From the NCBI RefSeq assembly GCF_910592395.1, contig NC_088310.1, forward strand, positions 18,049,501 to 18,113,500: a stretch of 64,000 bases of DNA, in the 5' to 3' direction. The DNA comes from Lineus longissimus (taxonomy: Eukaryota; Nemertea; Pilidiophora; Heteronemertea; Lineidae). The position numbers were made by a program, and so were the translations under genes. Each line of letters opens with the position of its first letter. Within the stretch, counting starts at the first letter, position 1. The notes below the pieces were generated by a model that was given only the letters and a program-made list of their open reading frames with translations, was not told the origin of the DNA and did not search any database. Below, in pieces: positions 1 through 11,800 of the stretch.

Positions 1-153
1 CTGCCGAAGAGCTTCAGCAAACAGCTGATTTTATTGCGTCACATGAGCTGAGGTTATGATGGTTGTTTGAAATCTGAATGCAAAAGTAGAAGAATTCACA
101 GTCCCGTATGACGAAGTGATCGATTCTACATTTCTCTCTTGTTTTGTTTCCAG

Positions 154-297
154 TATTTGGATTATGTGTTCAAAGTGATGTTCCCAGAAATGCTCATCAA
201 GATTTACATGGAGGTGCGCAGCTGCAGTATGGAAAAAGCTGAGGCAGATTTGGAGGATGTTGTGGTCGATGACATCGTGTGTGAGATCTCGGTGTAA
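154..297 (+). CDS. Probable C-terminal exon of a PWWP3/MUM1-like protein (partial)
   Basis: A pyrimidine-rich acceptor ends at 153 and is followed by an open frame of 47 codons, beginning YLDYVFKVMFPEML and ending at TAA 295-297. From memory of the family, the block resembles the C-terminal segment of PWWP domain-containing proteins 3A/3B (MUM1), which carry a V-L-x-V-L-L-P-E-A-I-I type motif followed by an acidic K-A-E stretch. The stop overlaps a perfect donor (GTAAGT at 294-299). The exon may therefore end at 293 and continue elsewhere, but no matching downstream exon was found. The rest of the gene would lie to the left of the window. This is a similarity call from one short exon, so other identities remain possible. 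Confidence 0.4.
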   Translation, partial: YLDYVFKVMFPEMLIKIYMEVRSCSMEKAEADLEDVVVDDIVCEISV

Positions 298-701
298 GTC
301 TCGAGCTTTGGACAATACTGGACTTTGTTTATGTAAATGAAAAGGCTGAATACTCCTTGAGACTCAAGACAGAGGAGTGAAAATCCTTGTGGCTGAAAAT
401 CATTCTAAATGTTCAGGGTATGAATGATACCAAGTATAGATTACATGCTTAAGTCCATACTTGATGATACATGTACATCTCATATTTACTAACATATTCC
501 ATGTTGTAAATTAGTGCACAGAAATATGTATTTTGTCAAGATTACGAGGAATGATATCAAAATTGGCCAGTTGAGAGTCTTTACAATGTTGGTACTGAAC
601 TTTTGTGAGTTATAGTTTGATTTACCCTCTTTTCGAGACTTTTTATAGTCCAGTTGTCTGCTCAGTTAATGTGATCATGTCGAAATCATTTGAAGATATT
701 T
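298..701. other. Intergenic stretch without recognisable features
   Basis: AT-rich DNA following the probable PWWP3-like exon. It may be the 3' untranslated region or an intron of that gene. No convincing coding exon, RNA gene or repeat was recognised. Confidence 0.4.
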
Positions 702-900
702 GTATAAGTTCAATGCTAACGTCCACCATCCACTTAAACTGTAATGGGCTGTTCAGTGTAATTCGTCCAAAATGATATTCTGTACAGATGTGTACAGATA
801 TTCGTCCAAAATGATATTTTTTGTGTAAGTTCGATGCTAACGTCCACCATCCACTTAAACTGTAATGGGCTTCTCAGTGTAATTCGTCCAAAATGATATT
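702..900. repeat. Two-copy direct repeat
   Basis: A segment starting AAGTTCAATGCTAACGTCCA is repeated about 120 bp downstream with few changes, and a piece reading ATTCGTCCAAAATGATAT also occurs a third time between them. It has no coding potential. It abuts the LINE 3' end that follows. Confidence 0.7.
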
Positions 901-909
901 CAACCAAGG

Positions 910-1230
910 CCTGATATATGTCCTGCTCTGGCAAAGACCAGAGCGCGTCAGACCAGGTCGTCCTCCTCAGAGCTTTTCATTGTCCCATGCTCAAAATCAC
1001 GTTATGGGGACCGAAGCTTCTCCGTGGCTGCCCCAAAACTTTGGAATAATTTACCATCTAAAATAAGATCAATCCCAACCATCAATTCATTCAAGACCGC
1101 TTTAAAATCCTGGCTTTTCAAAAAACACTACGGTATTTAGTAGGAGGTTTTTTTCCCGCGCTTTGAGCAGGGCGACCTGGAAAGGCGCGTTATAAATATT
1201 AAATTGTATTGTATTGTATTGTATTGTATG
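910..1230 (+). mobile_element. 3' end of a CR1/L2-type LINE (reverse-transcriptase C-terminus)
   Basis: One frame reads through 910-1140 and ends at TAG. It contains SRYGDRSFSVAAPKLWNNLP and then SFKTALKSWLF. This is the characteristic C-terminal tail of non-LTR retrotransposon ORF2 proteins (GDRxFSVAAPxLWNxLP...FKxxLKxxLF). The 3' UTR ends in about five ATTGT units near 1203-1228, as expected of a CR1/L2-like element that primes on short tandem repeats. The upstream part of the element is missing, so it is a 5'-truncated dead copy in plus orientation. Confidence 0.85.
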
Positions 1231-1331
1231 TGTCATGTACAGAAAAGCGGAGACGTTATGGAAGAGATTTGTTTTCTCAGTTAAAATTATTTCCATGAAC
1301 ATGATTGTGTGAGTCATATGAACTCCTGAAT

Positions 1332-1494
1332 AAGTTCCAAGCCTTCTAGTGACCATATAAATTGGGTAAAACAGCAGTTTAGTGAAAGTTCCAAGCCTTC
1401 TAATGACCATATAAATTGGGTAAAACAGCAGTTTAGTGAAAGTTCCAAGCCTTCTAGTGACCATATAAATTGGGTAAAACAGCAGTTTAGTGAA
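1332..1494. repeat. 54-bp tandem repeat, 3 copies
   Basis: Three head-to-tail copies of a 54-bp unit starting AAGTTCCAAGCCTTCTAGTG. They differ at one position (TAGTG versus TAATG). Because 54 is a multiple of three, the array reads open on the minus strand, which makes a false ORF. Confidence 0.9.
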
Positions 1495-2376
1495 TGATTT
1501 TAATGACATTCTTCAAAGAAGATTTTTCCAGACTATCAAATCTAGGAAATGGTGTTTCTCAATCAATTCCCAAACGTCTTTTGCATCCGGAATTTGTGAG
1601 ATGCACGCCAGAAGGTCGGTCTGTTTTCAGTAACGAAGTTGGAGCTTTGTGGGGAAGGTGGTGAAAAATATCCTGTATTGATGATAATTATTGCTATACT
1701 TTTGTGATTTTCTGAACTCTATTGCCAAATACCAATAACATGCAAGTTTGAAACTAATAATTTGATATTTGATACTAATAATTTGATATAGAGTGTATTC
1801 GAGGAAATCCTCAGTATCTGTTAAGTGTTACTCTGATGGGATGCAACAAAGTCTACTTTTGATACTACGGTTGTTTTTGTGACAATTGTTCATTTTGAGA
1901 TAATGTTTTATTGTGCATAATTTCAGAAACGCATTACTGTGCCTTATCGCTGTATCATATTCATAGCATGGAACTGCCAACTGTGTCTCGCGCCTATTGG
2001 AATTTTGATGCCCCTCTCTGAACTTGGAAATGTTTCTTACTATTTCCCGATTGTTGATACATGCAGTGCTCAAACGTTCCAGGTCATCATAGACGATAAG
2101 GTGGCCGGAAAAGTGAAGTTAGAATTTGAATATCATTACTTTTTGGAGCACAAAGTTTTTCATCGCGTGCAACAGAAAATGTTGTGAATTCCTATGTTTA
2201 TCATAAACATCCGGTGAGGCTATGTGGAGTTTTATAAATGTTTACTCAGATCGAATTATATTTATTCATGTTATAAAGAAGTGTTTCTGTGGAAAAGTAA
2301 TCTCAGGTTTGAAAAATGTAGTGAGTTGGTCACAATGTTTTTCATTGGCATTGGTTTCATTTATTATGTTGGTACT
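1495..2376. other. Intergenic stretch, nothing recognised
   Basis: No exon with family resemblance, no RNA gene and no clear repeat was seen. Short open frames here lack splice context or known motifs. Confidence 0.3.
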
Positions 2377-2490
2377 GGTATAATAATAATAATAATAATG
2401 TCACGCATTTATATAGCGCTCCTCAGTAATGGAACTGTTAAAGCGCTGTGGGATATGAAATTATTACCCCGGTCTCCACAGAAATCAATC
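2377..2490 (-). mobile_element. Antisense SINE/LINE 3' tail fragment
   Basis: An (ATA/AAT)n run is followed by ATTTATATAGCGCTCCTCAG and AAAGCGCTGTGGGATATG. This is the reverse complement of the tail seen in the full SINE near 58.2 kb (GCGCTATATAAG then an ATT-rich end). It is therefore a truncated copy inserted on the minus strand. Confidence 0.65.
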
Positions 2491-2661
2491 AGGGGTTTCA
2501 AGGAGCAACCAGAAGGTGCTCACTTGAACTTGACCAGTATAAAGTGCCATAACATATGCAAACTGCTTTCGGTGTGACCAACCCCTTGTATACTGATTGA
2601 TAGATGACGATATCCAATGCTATTGCCATGCTAATTAACCAATGATACGCTATTTGATGGT

Positions 2662-2951
2662 AACCACTTTTAAGGGCATTCCCGTTCAGTTTTTGAAGCA
2701 GTTAAGTAGTCACACAGACAACCACTTTTAAGGGCATTCCCATTTCGTTTTTGAAGCAGTTAAGTGGTCACACAGACAACCACTTTTAAGGGCATTCCCA
2801 TTTCGTTTTTGAAGCAGTTAAGTAGTCACACAGACAACCACTTTTAAGGGCATTCCCATTTAGTTTTTGAAGCAGTTAAGTAGTCACACAGACAACCACT
2901 TTTAAGGGCATTCCCATTTCGTTTTTGAAGCAGTTAAGTAGTCACACAGAC
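2662..2951. repeat. 58-bp tandem repeat, 5 copies
   Basis: Five nearly identical 58-bp units begin with ACCACTTTTAAGGGCATTCC and end with AGTAGTCACACAGACA. They vary at only a few positions. This is a minisatellite with no gene context. Confidence 0.92.
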
Positions 2952-3901
2952 GTGCTTTTCTATTTGCACTAAGGCATGGATATAAGTCGTGGTAATTCAT
3001 CCTGACTGGTGTATATGAGTGTATAAATGTTAAATCTGCCTTCTGCTTTGGTCTTGTCTTTTGTTTCCATTTTGTAATTCAACCAATTTGTATTTCTGTT
3101 GCTTCAGTTTGTAAGATTGTCATTTGGTTTGTGGTCTTGGTAATTCACCGTTGGGAAACAACGTTTGCGATAGGGAACATTCCAGCTCATTTCGGTGGGG
3201 GGGGGGGCTATTTTGAAATCCAGGAACAAGCTCTGACCCCCTGGAATATGCAGGTGGAACATTCCATGGTTGTTGACGGAGGTATGCACCAGTGGTTTGT
3301 GAATAGGTCTAGTCATCTCAGAGGTGTGTCTGCATATGGGTGTATTGATGCTTTTAAGCTGGTTGAGTTTGTCTGGTGCGCTGAGGACTATTATATGTAA
3401 AAAAGGCCTTTTGTACAGGCACCCCACCGCTGGCTTAACAGCCTGGACATAGTATGTCTTCGATGTCATGACTGTTTGTAAAGTACAGTGAACAGTCAAG
3501 GGGGATGAAGTTAATTTGTTTTGCCATATCAATGTGTAATTGTATGAAACAGCTCAGCTTTATAGGGTAACACCGTTCTTATTTCATTGTGGGTCAAGAA
3601 AATAGAAATGCAGTTATACACAATGCCGTAGTGCAGTTATCATGCATACAACTTTGATGAAACATGGTTTATATAGTATTTATATATACAGTGTTGATCC
3701 TTTTTATCCGGTTGAAGGGCGCCTGTACAAAATGCTACTTGTAATAGGCCTATGTGAAACAGACACACCAAAACCGGCTTAATAGCGTCTACAAAATACA
3801 TCTCCATGACAGCAATTTTGAAATTTATATTCAGGTACATATTTACGCTATTGGAAATTTTCAAATACAGTTATATACTATACAATCTACGTAGTAGGCC
3901 T
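2952..3901. other. Intergenic stretch with a G10-12 run
   Basis: Contains a poly-G tract near 3197-3207 and AT-rich DNA. The piece at about 3598-3630 (TAGAAATGCAGTTATACACA) recurs inverted near 22.71-22.74 kb, so part of this stretch is probably old repeat. No exon was recognised. Confidence 0.35.
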
Positions 3902-4329
3902 TTAAAGGGACAACTTAGGCATGAGATGTGTTGGGTTTTTATACAAAAATGGCCTTCAACAGGACCGTGACTGGCAGCTCTGAGAAAAGACATCTGGCCA
4001 GAAGGTACCAGCCTACAAGACCAGCTCTATGGAGACCTCCAACAGCTGCGAAACACCATAGAATACATCAGAAGATCGGACTTGACTGTCTAGAGCGAAC
4101 GAGAAGAAGAAGAAGGACCGTGACTTATCCACACAGGATAATTGAAAACATCGTTTGACCCCATGCCTGCCTGAAATTAACAAGCCATGTCCAAAACTGC
4201 CTTCCAACTCTGGTGAAAGTCATTATTAGATGTCAACATAAGTGTAATACTACAGGTGGAGGCACATGGTGGGAAGCACTGGAATTATCCTCCTGCCAGG
4301 TAAACCCCACACCCAAGTTGTCCCTTTAA
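3902..4329. mobile_element. TIR element (TTAAAGGGACAACTT ends) carrying a LINE-like scrap
   Basis: The left end TTAAAGGGACAACTTAGG at 3902-3919 is matched by its reverse complement at 4312-4329 with one mismatch. The TTAA at each end would suit a TTAA-targeting element, though superfamily is not shown. Inside, 4000-4110 ends in GAACGAGAAGAAGAAGAAGG, which looks like the 3' end of a LINE and suggests a nested insertion. Confidence 0.55.
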
Positions 4330-6058
4330 CATTTGTTTATTGCCAATAATAAGCCACTGATAAAGATGTGTTCAAGATTCTTTGGGATTCGGTAATTGGT
4401 GCAATGATCGTATTTTTAAATGTTATTTGGATTCATATTTTAGTTGTTCAATGTTTTCAGATGTTTAACATTGTAATAAAATGTTGAAATACAAATTTGG
4501 GCCTTACTTTTATATTTTGGATCGATCCGTCTTGACCCCAAAGGTATTGAGATCGCTAAGTCACTGGATCCCAATACTGGTGACCCACATGCACAAGTGT
4601 AAGGATGGATCAGATCAGATGTTTTGATGGACATAGATGCTCCCCAGGACCACAGTCCCTACTCATCAGACCTCCCCTGGCCCTGCAATCTCCCCTGATT
4701 AGGTGTCAACCATTAAGTTGATTGATTATTTGGTTTTCCCAATGAGCTCTGAGATATTTCTCCGAGAAGACACCTCCTCAAGCATAATGGGTGGCTTAGT
4801 ATGGATTTAGGTCTCTGTATTGTCTCTAGTCACTGAGTTTCTCACAGCTTTTTCCATACTATGCCACCAATTATACTTGCCCAGCTCTGAAATGCCAATG
4901 GAAAAGCTATCTCAAGCAAGTCGACCTTTCCCTCTGGACTTCATCCAAGAGAGCTCTGCAAGGGTACGGCCCTGATCAGGATTCTCTCACACAACCAGCA
5001 GCCATTATCAAGGACGACACAGACTCCCAGGCAGACCATTTGTCATCCTATTCATACTGTCTCGTTGGGTGAGGAACAAGGCCAGTCCACTGCCTCCGGA
5101 GTGTAGGACAACAGGGACAGGGACTTGCAAGCCCGGGCTAGCAAAACACAAAACAACTCTCCACCTTTAGCAGACACCAATCATAATACATGTCCGAAGA
5201 CAAAAAACCTTTGGGACAACCTCTTCAGAGCCAAACTAAGGCCTCCTACAAATGGAGTGCATGTCACAATCAGTACGTCCCAAGCGCACTGGTCTCCCGT
5301 CATGTGTCATAGTATGTCCAGCACCACCGTCAGGTGCTGTCACCTATATTGTTAATTGTACTTCTACAGCATCACTAAGAACATCTGGATGTCATGGGGC
5401 ACCACTTCAACCTCCCCAACTACTAGGATCTACAGGACATCTCCAATGGCTCCACACACCAAGGCTGCCAGACTCTCCAGAGGGTCTTCATGGATCCATT
5501 GCCAGCCCACTATGTTTGCCGTTGGGACTTGACATCAAGGACAAGATATCCCGGTACATCCATCACTCAAAGGAAAGTTTAATTTTCCTTGACTACTCTC
5601 ATACTTCACTAGTGTTCCTATCATCTGACCAGGATTCAGGATATCATCTAGATACCTTCCTCCTACAAAATTATCTAGATCCTCCTACTATAAAGGCATA
5701 CTGCTATTGAGAGGCACTGTCAATATTTTATGTCAAATAATGCCAGAACATCACAGGGGTAAAACTATGATGCGATCAGGCCCGGCAATGACCAGCACAA
5801 AATTCTTTAGCATTTGCTCTGCGTTCGGCAGTTCCATTCTCCAGGGAGTATTCCTTCTCCAAGGCAGGCGAAGCGTTTTTACGTGCCACTACGGTTAGGG
5901 GCTAATTGGGTTTATTGGCCTAGTGACTCTGTCATTCGCTAGTGGTAAAGTCCACACAAGCTGCTCCTACCCTCTTTTGCTAGCCTTGGCATAGACATCG
6001 GATGCAGGGACCTGAATTCCTAAGGACCCTCGAAGTCTAATTCGAAGGACTGTAAAGA
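4330..6058. other. Intergenic, probably degraded unidentified repeat
   Basis: A C-rich, broken pseudo-coding texture runs through about 4630-5720. The piece GAACAAGGCCAGTCCACTGC near 5073 recurs in diverged form near 16.57 kb, in the intergenic DNA upstream of the CCDC88-like gene. That argues for dispersed repeat DNA rather than a host gene. No splice-supported exon or known protein motif was found. Confidence 0.35.
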
Positions 6059-6185
6059 GCTAGGAATTTTAGTTCCTAGAGAGCCTTGCAAAAATACAAT
6101 CGTGGGTTCTCCTCAGGAGCAAACCCGCACCTTATTGCCTGGCAACCAGGAATGTTAACCACTAAGCTACAAGGCTCCTCAGACA
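6059..6185 (-). mobile_element. Antisense tRNA-derived SINE head
   Basis: Read on the minus strand, the segment has an A-box-like TAGCTTAGTGGTTAACATTC followed about 30 bp later by a B-box-like GTGCGGGTTTGCTCC. This is the promoter layout of a tRNA-derived SINE. A related sense fragment lies near 9.26-9.35 kb. It is too diverged to be a functional tRNA gene. Confidence 0.55.
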
Positions 6186-6944
6186 ATTTTCTGAGAAGAT
6201 ATGATGCGGCATGAAGTTCATTGAGGCCAGCAATCATGGCACTGGTGGTTTCGGAAACAATCACAACCTATTTTTAGTGCATTAATGACTAGTCCCAGGA
6301 ACTGTCAGAGGACAGTCACATCCAACCTCCCCATGACACACGACAACCACATGCAGCAAGACCTTGAAATGCTGGCTGAGAATCAGATTTCCACCTGCTA
6401 CTTCTTTCATTTTCATAGAAGTCTGTAGAAAGGTGATATGAATCATTACTCCACTGGACAGGTAAGCCTGATGGACCTTGGGTGAACTATACAAACTTCA
6501 AATTGTAACACAATCAAATTGGTCTAAACCTGGCCTCCTGGTTGTGACGTTGTCCTCATTAGACCAATGTGGGAGATAGGAAATTATAATCATAGAATAC
6601 GGAAGCTCTCTTAACAATAAGGACAATTTTTTATGTCTTTTACCTGGTTGTGACATTCAGAGATGTAACTTAAGTATTTCAGGGGAAGGTGGTGAGGACT
6701 ACAGTGGACCAGTCTCGTCCTGTCACCCGGAGGAAAGACGATCAGGATGATGTAGGAATCTACTGCGGATTGGTTCTGCTGAAGACATGTCTTTGAAAGC
6801 CAGCTACTTTCTTCATATGCAATAGGGAGTCGCTTGTTTTCAAGAATAGCTTGTGACGTTCATACTTAGTGCTTTAGCCTGCAGAACAACCTCAAAGCAC
6901 TTTACATATATTGCCTAGCCTCATCCAGATAACTTTCTAGCGGG

Positions 6945-7095
6945 GAGATCAGTGGCAGAGTGGTTAGAGCTCCAGGCTCATAACCAGGTTGTGGGTTCTC
7001 CTGTCCGAAGGACTATTGTTATTTTGTCTGCCTTTGAGCAAGGCACTTAACCATACTCGCTTCTCTCCACTTAGGAGTAAATGCAGGATTGGCTC
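6945..7095 (+). mobile_element. tRNA-derived SINE fragment (same family as 57.9 kb)
   Basis: The head GATCAGTGGCAGAGTGGTTA and the B-box-like GTGGGTTCTCC are followed by the core TTTGAGCAAGGCACTTAACC and CTTCTCTCCACTTAGGAGTA. The same order of blocks is present at 57,917-58,272. The 3' tail is missing here. Confidence 0.75.
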
Positions 7096-7159
7096 TGTGA
7101 ATTTTTTCCTCCTAGCACTTTTTAGCCAAGTGGCTGTCACTTTTAGCCATATTAGTCAG

Positions 7160-7450
7160 CTCTAGCCATTGCCGATCGTTTGTCCATCTTGGGGCCGACC
7201 CAGCCCACAGTAACATGTGCGAGAAGAGACTAGCAAATCAACGAACGATTCGAGGAACCCGTGACCGGAGACTCCATGGCAACGAAGCGAGCGGGGAAAC
7301 TAGCCGATAATGTATGCGTAAGGCGACCAGCAGCGCCACCAAACACTGCAGCGGCAACGGGTAGAACTACAATGCAGACGATAGCAACCACGTGCGATAG
7401 CGCGGCCGCCCGCAAATATGATAAAGTTTGACTGACCAACGATCGTTCCT
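7160..7450. other. CpG-rich segment of unknown nature
   Basis: This stretch is clearly richer in CpG than its surroundings (it includes GCGGCCGC near 7402). It carries GCCGATCGTTTG near its left end and CCAACGATCG near its right end. It could be a CpG-rich element with short inverted ends or a remote promoter. No open frame here has splice support. Confidence 0.25.
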
Positions 7451-7639
7451 TGGTGCATTTGGTGTTGAAGTGGATCTTTTTGATAGACTTTGATCAATTT
7501 TCGCACAACACTCAAATTGAATTCGCAATTTTTTTAGCCAGACATTGTTTTACATTCGTCACTAATGTGCAGCATTCACAAGTGGCGAAAATGCAAAGGG
7601 GTGCGCCAACCCTGAAATGGGTACCTCGCTGGCCGAGAT

Positions 7640-7740
7640 GGCAAAATATGATGTCAGTCCTGAGCATAGCCGCAGCTCGGACGTGCAATATTCTCAATCC
7701 AGTTGGATTTAGCACTATAAAAGCCTAATAATTATTAACT
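7640..7740 (+). mobile_element. SINE 3' tail fragment
   Basis: CAGTCCTGAGCATAGCCGCA, then CAGTTGGATTTAGCACTATA and an ATAATTATT tail, match the 3' part of the SINE at 58.08-58.27 kb in the same order. The head is absent. Confidence 0.7.
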
Positions 7741-7839
7741 ATCATTTTCTGTAGAAACCAAGGCACAGACATACTGCCATACACCTGGGCTTCAGACCAT
7801 TTTTTATACAAACAAAACTCAAATGTTTTCAATTACATA

Positions 7840-7845
7840 TTTATT
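7840..7845 (-). promoter_or_regulatory. Candidate poly(A) signal of VIPAS39
   Basis: AATAAA on the minus strand, about 940 bp beyond the VIPAS39 stop codon. AT-rich, UTR-like DNA lies between. No transcript evidence is available, so the site is only a candidate. Confidence 0.25.
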
Positions 7846-8381
7846 TCTGAAAAAAAAAAAAGATTTACAAACATACATCAATATACATATAGATAAACAA
7901 ATCTGTACATTGTAGTACATGCAAGATGGTTTTCATTAAGTGTATTAGAACTTGAAATTCTCAATGGCCATTCAGGCATTCTAGCTTGGCCAACTGGTCA
8001 CTTCAATCCAGGGATGTTTTGGGAGAAAGCAACACATTTTACAGATTTACTCATAGTTTTAAAGGACACTTAACACACAATTCATAGTAAATAAATATAC
8101 ATCCATCTAATAAGTGTATCACATATCAAGCAGTGTCTGTAAAACCAGCAAAAGTATTTTGGCAAACATACCTCGGACTCATTAATTCAACTATTTAATC
8201 CATATCGCAACAATATAATTTGAAATCACATGATTGGCAATGCAGTAACAATCGGCAAATCCTAATAGCACTCACAGAGAAATGTACATGTACATTTAGA
8301 AGATAAGTCATATTATTGAAGCCACATCATGACTAGGAATATCACACACCTGCCAATGAGGCTGATGTTTGGGTTATAAGA

Positions 8382-8510
8382 GTCAATGGGTGATAGAAAT
8401 AAAGACAATCAAATGCTTTTACTTCAATTTTGCACAGAAAGCCCGAGTGTAAATGTACGTGGAGTTTTAGATAAAAGCATTTGCTGTCTTTATTCATATC
8501 AGTCAATGGT
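8382..8510. mobile_element. Foldback element, copy 1 (in VIPAS39 3' flank)
   Basis: The ends TCAATGGGTGATAGAAATAAAG and its near reverse complement at 8488-8508 flank a core containing CCCGAGTGTAAATGTAC. A second copy with the same ends and core lies at 36,488-36,615. This one falls within the expected 3' untranslated region of VIPAS39. Confidence 0.75.
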
Positions 8511-8782
8511 ACCATGATGAATGACAAAGTTAACATTAAACATACAAAACAGAAAATTAACTTGAAAGTTAATCGATTCTTATCCTTTGGATTGAGAAGT
8601 GTCAAAATACATTGAGAAAGAGTAATAAACACGGCAATTGGTATGAGGAATTGTCCAGACATTGGTCCCGATTTGATAAACAATGTCACTGACCTCCAGT
8701 TAGAGAAAATATGTGTTTTCCATTACACTATCTCAACAAGTATCAGTGGCACTCCATTTGAGTTTATAGCAGCCTCTACTCC

Positions 8783-8803
8783 TTAGTTTTTCCATTTGAT
8801 ATT
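8783..8803 (-). CDS. VIPAS39: Last coding exon of VIPAS39 (21 nt)
   Basis: The preceding exon (9103-9210) ends in frame at a GTAAGT donor. Read straight through it would instead stop after five more codons. Downstream, the acceptor TCTATTTCAG is followed by seven codons encoding NIKWKN and a stop. Human VIPAS39 ends in RWKN preceded by Q-I, so this tiny exon is the natural C-terminus. An automated gene finder would probably miss it. Confidence 0.85.
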   Translation of the reverse strand, partial: NIKWKN

Positions 8804-11800
8804 CTGAAATAGACGCACAAGCAATATCATTAGAGGAATTGGTGAAAAACAGTCTCAGATATCGGGTCTGCACATTATTCAGAGGATGCCGCAATTAAAA
8901 GTAAGAGACTTGCTTTTAGTCATGACCGACAGGTCTTTGAAAGATGGATCCTGTTTGCCATGCAAAAAACAAACAGTAGGCCCCCTTTCCTCATCTGAAC
9001 AGCTTGATTCTAGCTCTATCTACTTTCTTCATTTGAACAGCTTGATTCTAGCTCCATTTACTTTCCTATTTGACAAGCATGATTCTAGCTCGATGTACTT
9101 ACTGGATTCCTTAAGTTATCATCTGCATAGAAATACTCCGTTGTATGAAGTTCCAGGACCTTTGCTTTGTAAGATTCCAGCCTCGCTCGATCCTTCATGC
9201 TGACGAACGTCTGAAAGAATAATTAGAAGAGTACCAACAGGTGGCCATCTCAGATAGAAGCCTTATTGCCTAGAGGTCAACACTGCTGGCAATAGGGCCC
9301 TCATACGATTCTGGGGTGAACCCACAATTGTATTCCTGCAGGATAACCGGCATGGTTTCCAAGGAACTAAAACACCTGGCTCTTTACCGTTTTTCAAAAG
9401 AGCCCTTGGTTCCTCGTATCTTGTTGTCTATACCAGAGGAAGCAAAAGACCCCACAAAGAGAGAAACACGAGTAGGTTGCAATGGACTCTACATCTGGCT
9501 GAAGACAGGAGTTTCTTAGAGCAGTAAACACAACTAGCACCTAACCATAGTGTCACATAAAAAACGCTCATCCAGCCTTGGAGGAGGAATATTTTAGAAA
9601 ATAACACGGTCAAATGATGATACAAATCTGAACAAATATATTAACAGACGGTCATACTTACATCGACTACTATCTCATGACATTTTAACTTCGTCGCAAG
9701 TCCCAAGCGCTTTTCTTCATCGTCGACCAATCGTAAGTACTTCACCAGTATCTGATGTGAGAGAGACATCTATTGAAGTTGTTACCTGTTATGAAGGCCT
9801 CAAACAAAAATCCCAGTCTTCCTATAAATCATCGTCCTACCACAGGCAGCTATAAGCAACTATTTGCTGTCTTTTTTCTGCAGCATTAGCCTCTGCTAAA
9901 GGGTTTCCCTTTGGTATTAGCTGACACACAGCAATTGGGTACCATAAATGGGCCTGTGGTTCTGTCTTAATATGATTCCAGGCCACAATCAGGTTGAAAG
10001 GATATGAGATTTCCGCCTACCTAATCCACCAAGAAACTTTTCCCCAGAGTCAGAAACTATACAGGAACTGATCCGAGAAACTTCTAATGGACAGAATGGG
10101 TCAAACTAGGTGCCCCTCTCAGACAAAAGGAATAATATTAGGCCAAGAGATTCTGATTGTGTGTTCATATACTTACATCCTTTGGACATGTGACCTTTGA
10201 TAATATTTCCACAATTTTATCGAATCCTATAGGAGATTTCATCTTGCTTGCACCAAACCATCCCTGGAAAATTAACAGTTTAGTTATAGATAAACTACTT
10301 AGTATTACAAATAATTAGCATTAAACAGCAAAACTTAGTGGGAATTCTGCTATGTAAAAAAACATGACTGTGGTTGTATACATGTGCATTTATTTGTTGA
10401 GACAATGGATGTAAATGTATAAAGTACTCATACATCAAAAGTTCGAGAAAGAAATGATATTACTACTGGAATGTACATATTCACTGTGGTCAAAGATTTG
10501 AATACATACAAAGAACACAACAACATACTCCTTTAAGTCTTACAACAGGATCAAGATTAAGGGATATAAGAGAAGAATCCAACAGTATTCACCTTCGTTG
10601 TAAGTAAAGCTTCAAAGTCCGTCCAACATTTTAACTTGGCTCTGGCTCTTAGGGCACACCACAGGTATTGCTTATCACCTATCTGGAAGAGGAGAAACAG
10701 ACAGCTAATATTCAATGTCCTTATGAACAGTCAAAATACTCCCCAGGCATCCAAGCTACTCAGGTAAACCAGAGGCTAACATTGTCGTCAGCATCATCAT
10801 CATCCTCATCATCATCATTTTCATCATTAGCAACATCATCATCACAGTCATCATCAGAGTAATGGCCAAGCTTTGGGCCATTCCCTTAGCACTGCATTAG
10901 CATTTTCACCAAAAGGAATAATCTTATCACTTTTTATCATCTAGGTTACATGTTGACAAAGATACACAGCTGGTTTTATATCTTACAGTAATAATGAAAG
11001 GACACAGTCTTAGTACCACTTACATTATGTCTTTTCTTCATTGCCACTGTGCTTGCTAATGAATTCTGAAAAAAATTACATTACATTACATTCGAACTGA
11101 TACACAACAATATATTAGAACTTTGAGAGTAACTATCAGCATGTGCAAGCGGGATTCGGTATTTGCTAAAAAATTGCTATCAGGAACTGTGATATGGCCT
11201 TTTTTTATAATGAGATGTCAGAACAGGTACCCCCCCCCCCCCCATACCCCCTCCTCAATTTACTTACCTCTCCAAGCCCATAGTGATAAAAACAACAGTA
11301 GAATAACGTGTTAATCAATGGCCTGTTGATGATGGAACAGACTCGTGGATATTCTTTGAAGATTGGGATGGAACCATCCTTCTCTCCTCGTGCATCTGCA
11401 TCCTGAAACCAGCCCAAACCAGAATGTGAAACGGAGACTACCAATAAAACTTCTTTCTATCAGGTAAAATTGCCAGATCTATCATGACACCAAGTATGGA
11501 TAAGAGATGAATGAATAACTCAAAATAACCCCATCCACACCCGACTGCACCAATGGCATCACCAGCAGTTGCTATTGAGAGTCTCCTAGCAAAACCGACA
11601 GAGATAATTCTTGTCAACTAGGTCCACTTGGAAACATCATCGCTATCAGTCCCTGAAGAGTTAGATTTGCAAAAGTACTACAAGAAGCCGCTATTGAGAA
11701 CCTCCCCACGAAACCTACTGAGATAATTCCCAGGTCCTCCACTTGGAAACTTTCATTGCTATCAGTCCCTAACGAGTCAGATTTGCTAACTCTAGACTTT

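Noticed and set aside
1-52. Possible exon reading AEELQQTADFIASHEL before the PWWP3-like exon
   Set aside because: It resembles the expected upstream family segment, but its only nearby GT donor leaves a phase that does not join the exon at 154 in the homologous frame.
1102-1509. Minus-strand frame of 135 codons
   Set aside because: It is the antisense of a 54-bp tandem repeat plus a LINE tail and shows no family resemblance.
3104-3532. Minus-strand frame of about 140 codons
   Set aside because: It crosses a homopolymer run and has no recognisable domain or gene context.
5125-5900. Plus-strand open frames of 76-152 codons
   Set aside because: No known motif, no splice consensus at sensible phases, and part of the region recurs elsewhere, so it is more likely degraded repeat.
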